Assembly: GCA_965249925.1 (NCBI GenBank)
Contig: OZ252260.1
Location: forward strand, 6,014,001-6,078,000
DNA length: 64,000 bases
DNA from: Hoeflea_A sp965249925
Lineage (GTDB): Bacteria > Pseudomonadota > Alphaproteobacteria > Rhizobiales > Rhizobiaceae
Direction of reading: 5' to 3'
Shown here: positions 60,651 through 64,000 of the stretch, piece after piece
Layout of the letters: every line of letters begins with the position of its first letter
Position numbering within the stretch: the first letter of the stretch is position 1
Made by a program: the position numbers and the translations under genes
Notes under the pieces: model-generated
Seen by the model: only the letters and a program-made list of their open reading frames with translations
Told to the model about the DNA's origin: nothing
Databases searched by the model: none

Positions 60651-61973
60651 TCACCGCAATCGTGGCCAGGCCGGGTGCAGGTCGTCGATGACGTAAGCGT
60701 GGCGATGGGCACCGGGGCCAGACAGATGCGCGTGGTCGGGCGGCAGCTCCGGGTGCTCGTGGGCGATTTCATCCGGGTCCTCGACTGGCCACGCGCGCAA
60801 GGCAACGACAATCGATGTCGCCGCAATGGCGGCGAGAAACAGAGCGGCGATCGGCAGGCCGACGAGGCCGCCGAGCCAGCCGGCCAGCGGATAGGTAAGC
60901 AGCCAGCAGGCGTGCGAGAACGCGAACTGCGCCGCATAAACGGCCGGCCGGTCGTCCGGATGCGCCGAGCGTTTGAGCAGGCGGCCGGACGGCACCTGGG
61001 CCAGCGAATAGCCGATGCCGAGCACGCACCATAGCGCCAACAGCATGCCGTAGTCGGACATGGCGGTGGCTGCGAGCGTCGAAACGACCAACACGCCGAG
61101 GCCGGCCAGCATGGCAGTGCGATCGGCGATGCGGTCGAGCATGGGCGGCAGGGCGAGGGCGGCCAGCATCGAGCCGGCTCCAAAACTCGCCAGCGCCAGG
61201 GCCGTCTGGCGCGCCTCCAGCCCGAATACGCCCTGCACATAGACAACCGTGTTGACGATCACCAGCGCACCGCCGGCCGCGACCCCGAGATTTACGGCGA
61301 ACAGGCCGCGTAGGCGGGGCGTCGCCAGGTAGATGCGCATGCCGCGGGTAAAGCGATCGCGAAACCGCTCCTGCGCCTGAGCCGCGGCACCGGGCAGGGT
61401 GAGGGACAGGATCAGCACAGCGGAGAGGAAGAAACCGACGGACGTCCCGGCGAACAGGAAATGAAAGCTCATCACCGTCAGCAGAGCGCCGGCCAGGGCC
61501 GGGCTTATGAGGTTCTCCAGATCGTAGGCGAGGCGCGACAGGGACAGCGCCTTTGTGTAGTCGGCGTCATCCGGCAGGATGTCGGGGATCGTCGCCTGGA
61601 AGGTCGGAGTGAAGCCAGCGGATGCCGCCTGCAGCGCGAAGATCAGGACGTAGATCTGCCAGATCTCGGTGACGAAGGGCAGGGCCAGCGCGATGGCCGC
61701 GCGGACCAGGTCGAGGCCGACGAGAACCGCACGCCGGGGCAGGCGGCCGATCAGCGCGCCGGCCGTCGGCGCAATCGTGACATAGGCGATCATCTTGATC
61801 GCCAGCGCCGTGCCCAGGACGGAACCCGCCGCTTCGCCGGCCAGCTCGAAGGCCAGCAGCGCCAGCGCAACCGTGGCCAGACCGGTGCCGAGCAGGGCGA
61901 TGATCTGCGCCCAGAAAAGCCTGCGATAGGTACGGTCGGCCAGAACGGACAGCATGCGGGAAGCATATGGCAT
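60651..61973 (-). CDS. MFS transporter with histidine-rich C-terminal tail
   Basis: 440-residue major facilitator with about 12 helices. YRRLFWAQIIALLGTGLATVALALLAF is the first helix; LIGRLPRRAVLVGLDLVRA near residue 75 is the loop 2-3 motif A-like region. The C-terminus after the last helix contains HEHPELPPDHAHLSG and HRHAYVIDDLH, seven histidines in about 30 residues, as in metal-export MFS proteins such as NreB. Start ATG 61973 is used, with ATG 61955 and an upstream frame to 62078 possible. Substrate likely a small compound or metal. Confidence 0.88.
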   Translation of the reverse strand: MPYASRMLSVLADRTYRRLFWAQIIALLGTGLATVALALLAFELAGEAAGSVLGTALAIKMIAYVTIAPTAGALIGRLPRRAVLVGLDLVRAAIALALPFVTEIWQIYVLIFALQAASAGFTPTFQATIPDILPDDADYTKALSLSRLAYDLENLISPALAGALLTVMSFHFLFAGTSVGFFLSAVLILSLTLPGAAAQAQERFRDRFTRGMRIYLATPRLRGLFAVNLGVAAGGALVIVNTVVYVQGVFGLEARQTALALASFGAGSMLAALALPPMLDRIADRTAMLAGLGVLVVSTLAATAMSDYGMLLALWCVLGIGYSLAQVPSGRLLKRSAHPDDRPAVYAAQFAFSHACWLLTYPLAGWLGGLVGLPIAALFLAAIAATSIVVALRAWPVEDPDEIAHEHPELPPDHAHLSGPGAHRHAYVIDDLHPAWPRLR

Positions 61974-62311
61974 CACGGCGGCGGAGCGCCAGCGTTTTGC
62001 CCGGCGGTGTTCAGCCGCAGCTGTCGCCGTTTGACCGGCTATCGACACGGTCGCCGGATCGGCCTTGAGGAGTATCACATCCGGTTTGTTGTTATCGAGA
62101 TGACCGTCAATGATCGGTAGAACTTATTGGCAAGTCCACTCAAACTGCGAAGGCAATAGTTAACAATCTGTTTCACGCGTCGACGTTTGGTTTTTCCACC
62201 TTTCAGTCTCGACACGATGGCGCGCCAATACACGTACGTGTGATACAAATACGGTGATCCAACGTTGGACGTGCGGCGTTTTACGTAAGTATTGTCACAG
62301 AGGCCAACGAA
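61974..62311. other. 338-bp intergenic region
   Basis: No supported gene. It contains a 12-bp palindrome ACACGTACGTGT at 62230-62241, about 70 bp before the next gene, which could be an operator. Composition is more AT-rich than the neighbours. Short frames here lack ribosome sites or recognisable motifs. It may contain remnants of the missing N-terminus of the downstream nucleotidyltransferase-fold gene, but no convincing match could be traced. Confidence 0.4.
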
Positions 62312-63022
62312 TTGCGGCTTGATAAGTTAACGGTCCACATTGTTCGGCAGCTTTCGCAATATGGCGTTTTCGTCGGAAGTATTGCGTATGTTTGCTACGC
62401 CAATTTACTCCGGATCCCGGAATTCGACCCGCAACAAGACCCAAACATTGACGGACAAACCGTTACGATAGCCGCACCGGACATACCGTCGCTACTGGAA
62501 ATCATCAGAACCGTCGACGCGACCTTTACCGAGATCGATGAGGGGGATCATCGGCACAATTCGGATAGCCACGTTTATCGGAACAGCACGGGTCTTCGGG
62601 TCGAATGGCTGATTCAGGATATCGGTAACGGCGGCGACCGTGGCACGATATCGCTACTGGATTTCCTTTTGCACGATTCGATCAAGGCTGTTTTCCCGGC
62701 CGGTGACGGCGTTCCGGTGACTGTGCCGGCACCCGGGCGCTTCGTGGTGTACACGCTGATAAATGCGGCCCGCCATTCAGACGATGAGACGAGCACCGAG
62801 ATCAGCCGGCGCGAACGCGACCAGGCGATCGCAATTGCCGAGACGATGATTGAAAGGCGTTTCGTTGAATTGACACACGCCTTTCGGGATGGCTGGAAAC
62901 ATAGCCCGCAGTGGCGCGGGGCGATTGTTGGCAGCTTGACCAGACTGGATAACGAGGTACGCCAACGGCTTCAGACAGCCTTGGCGGCGGGCATACGGCT
63001 TTTGGAGGCTGACTCAAATTGA
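62312..63022 (+). CDS. GSU2403-like nucleotidyltransferase-fold protein (NTP_transf_8), possibly truncated
   Basis: 236-residue protein resembling the C-terminal two thirds of GSU2403-family proteins: VGSIAYVCYANLL near residue 20, LLDFLLHDSIKAVFPAGDGVPVTVPAPGRFVVYTLI near 115, and LTRLDNEVRQRL near 210. The family's metal-binding Asp-x-Asp after the first helix appears here as NID (DPNIDGQ), and the usual N-terminal helical region is absent. It starts at TTG 62312 with AGAGG about 8 nt upstream. It may be a catalytically dead or decaying member; the family link is by motif only. Confidence 0.6.
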   Translation: MRLDKLTVHIVRQLSQYGVFVGSIAYVCYANLLRIPEFDPQQDPNIDGQTVTIAAPDIPSLLEIIRTVDATFTEIDEGDHRHNSDSHVYRNSTGLRVEWLIQDIGNGGDRGTISLLDFLLHDSIKAVFPAGDGVPVTVPAPGRFVVYTLINAARHSDDETSTEISRRERDQAIAIAETMIERRFVELTHAFRDGWKHSPQWRGAIVGSLTRLDNEVRQRLQTALAAGIRLLEADSN

Positions 63023-63046
63023 GTCAGCCGGTTTCACGCAATGTGT

Positions 63047-63241
63047 TCAGTGCCATTGTTCCTGGCTGGCAAGCTCGGCGCGAACAGCGTCGCGCTGATT
63101 GCGAACAGCGCTCACCACGCCGGTATTGGATTTCGCCTTCTTACTGCTCAGGAATTCATCCATTCGCCGTTCGAGATCAAGCAACTTGCCCTCCCGGCTT
63201 TCCGCGGTGGCTTCCAACTTCGGAAACATGAGCCAGAACAT
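63047..63241 (-). CDS. Small DUF465-like helical protein
   Basis: 64-residue protein, largely helical: LLDLERRMDEFLSSKKAK and VVSAVRNQRDAVRAELASQE form the two-helix, charged pattern of YdcH/DUF465 proteins. AGGAAAGGAAGG precedes the ATG. It lies 23 bp downstream of a second gene of the same type, so they are probably co-transcribed. The convergent gene ends 25 bp away. Function unknown; too short for a confident family call. Confidence 0.5.
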   Translation of the reverse strand: MFWLMFPKLEATAESREGKLLDLERRMDEFLSSKKAKSNTGVVSAVRNQRDAVRAELASQEQWH

Positions 63242-63264
63242 GATCCTTCCTTTCCTGGTGTTCT

Positions 63265-63462
63265 TTAAGCAGCGTCGGTTCTGAGGTCGTTTATTCCGGC
63301 ACCTCGGTGCTCGATCGCTTCGATATCCGTGCGAACGGCCGTTTTCATGCGCTCCAGCAGCTCGAGGCGTACCGGATCGGCTTTCGGACGGCCGCTTTCC
63401 TGTTGGATGCGAGCCTCAAGGATGCTGAGCCTGGTCCACAGTGCACTGACGTTCGACTGCAT
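63265..63462 (-). CDS. Small DUF465/YdcH-like protein
   Basis: 65-residue protein. SILEARIQQESGRPKADPVRLELLERMKTAVRTDIEAIE matches the DUF465 pattern of a first helix, a P-x(2)-DxxRLxxL turn and a second basic helix. GAGGAGG 5 nt before ATG 63462 is an excellent ribosome site and excludes the longer frame to 63549. It is the first gene of a two-gene unit with 63047-63241. Homologues are tiny proteins of unknown function. Confidence 0.62.
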   Translation of the reverse strand: MQSNVSALWTRLSILEARIQQESGRPKADPVRLELLERMKTAVRTDIEAIEHRGAGINDLRTDAA

Positions 63463-63761
63463 GATGTCCTCCTCATGGTTCGCGCGATCGTCGAAAGACC
63501 GCTGTCGTTGGGCAATTGCGTTAGGCGTAGAGGCGGTTTTGTGTTCCAAGTCACCGCTATGCCGTAGGTAGGTACTGCGGTCGCCGGTTTAAATCGGATT
63601 GGTCTTGGCATTTGATTGGAAGTATCTATCGGTCGGAATAGCAACGCTCGCCAATACGGCCTGAGGCGCCCGTCCTCCAAATCGTTGATCAAACGAACTT
63701 GTGCATCAGATACACATGAGCGAAATTGCGCAATTGCGTGTGTGCATTGGGAGAAAGTGCC

Positions 63762-64000
63762 TTGGGTGCGATTGATATCGTCTGCAACCTGTTTACACCC
63801 CGGGAAGTGCGGGAAGGTCGCACCGGTCTCGACGATACGTTCAAGCAACAGGTCCGCATGCCGCCGGATATGCGGGGCGGCGTCGAGATCGAAACCTATC
63901 TGGAAAAAATGGACCGTGCCGGTATCGACCGCTCGTTGCTGATTGCCGTGCGCGCCGGCGATCTGGCGGTGCGCGGTTCCTTTGAAATCACCTATGAACG
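63762..64000 (+). CDS. Amidohydrolase (ACMSD-like family), 5' part
   Basis: Partial gene running off the right edge, 79 codons present. GAIDIVCNLFTPREV at the start and GGVEIETYLEKMDRAGIDRSLLIAVRAGD match the N-terminus of amidohydrolase_2 (ACMSD-like) metal-dependent hydrolases/decarboxylases. The start is TTG 63762, 5-6 nt after GGGAGAAAG. The usual early DxHxH metal motif is present only as the DIVCN segment, which is a notable departure, but the catalytic core lies outside the window. Confidence 0.75.
   Translation, partial: MGAIDIVCNLFTPREVREGRTGLDDTFKQQVRMPPDMRGGVEIETYLEKMDRAGIDRSLLIAVRAGDLAVRGSFEITYE

Overview
The window is a gene-dense, GC-rich bacterial chromosome segment. The secY-adk-rpsM-rpsK-rpoA-rplQ order, the ATP12-type F1-ATPase chaperone and the pimeloyl-CoA-type beta-oxidation cluster all point to an alphaproteobacterium, probably of the Rhodospirillales type. 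Placement below order level is not possible from sequence alone. There are no tRNA or rRNA genes, no CRISPR array and no recognisable insertion sequence.

Layout. 1-3.6 kb: end of the alpha ribosomal operon, closed by a clear intrinsic terminator. 3.6-7.5 kb: Old Yellow Enzyme reductase divergent from a LysR regulator, then a minus-strand methyltransferase / monooxygenase / AraC unit. 7.7-14.5 kb: plus-strand housekeeping run (HtrA protease, RarA, PanE-like reductase, CrcB fluoride channel, RluC, HAD phosphatase, ATP12). 15.1-32.0 kb: a long minus-strand catabolic block reading TetR, acyl-CoA dehydrogenase, two MDR oxidoreductases, livHMGF, an acyl-CoA ligase, livJ, fused hydratase/dehydrogenase, thiolase, two acyl-CoA dehydrogenases and a thioesterase. 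It looks like a dedicated uptake, activation and beta-oxidation route for a (di)carboxylic acid. 32.2-36.0 kb: SDR, UDP-glucose dehydrogenase, UDP-glucuronate epimerase and a histidine phosphatase. 36.1-42.1 kb: Opp/Dpp-type ABC importer with a fused double ATPase. 42.1-46.9 kb: four overlapping glycosyltransferases. 47.2-50.6 kb: large MscS-type channel and an FkbM methyltransferase.

50.6-64 kb is accessory-like: an MttB-family methyltransferase without pyrrolysine, a PhnD-like protein and a fatty acid desaturase in one unit facing an XRE regulator; a TerB-like membrane protein; a LuxR regulator; an 8-oxoguanine-deaminase-like amidohydrolase; a tandemly duplicated lipoprotein family; an MFS transporter with a histidine-rich tail; a GSU2403-like nucleotidyltransferase-fold protein; two tiny DUF465-like genes; and the start of an amidohydrolase at the right edge.

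The most unusual segment is 58.7-60.6 kb. Two lipoprotein paralogues about 81% identical over 178 codons share a duplicated leader and both appear to start at an ATT codon behind a conserved Shine-Dalgarno. Between them lies a shorter relative that carries three apparent inactivating lesions: a lost start codon, a 26-bp tandem duplication causing a frameshift, and a nonsense codon.
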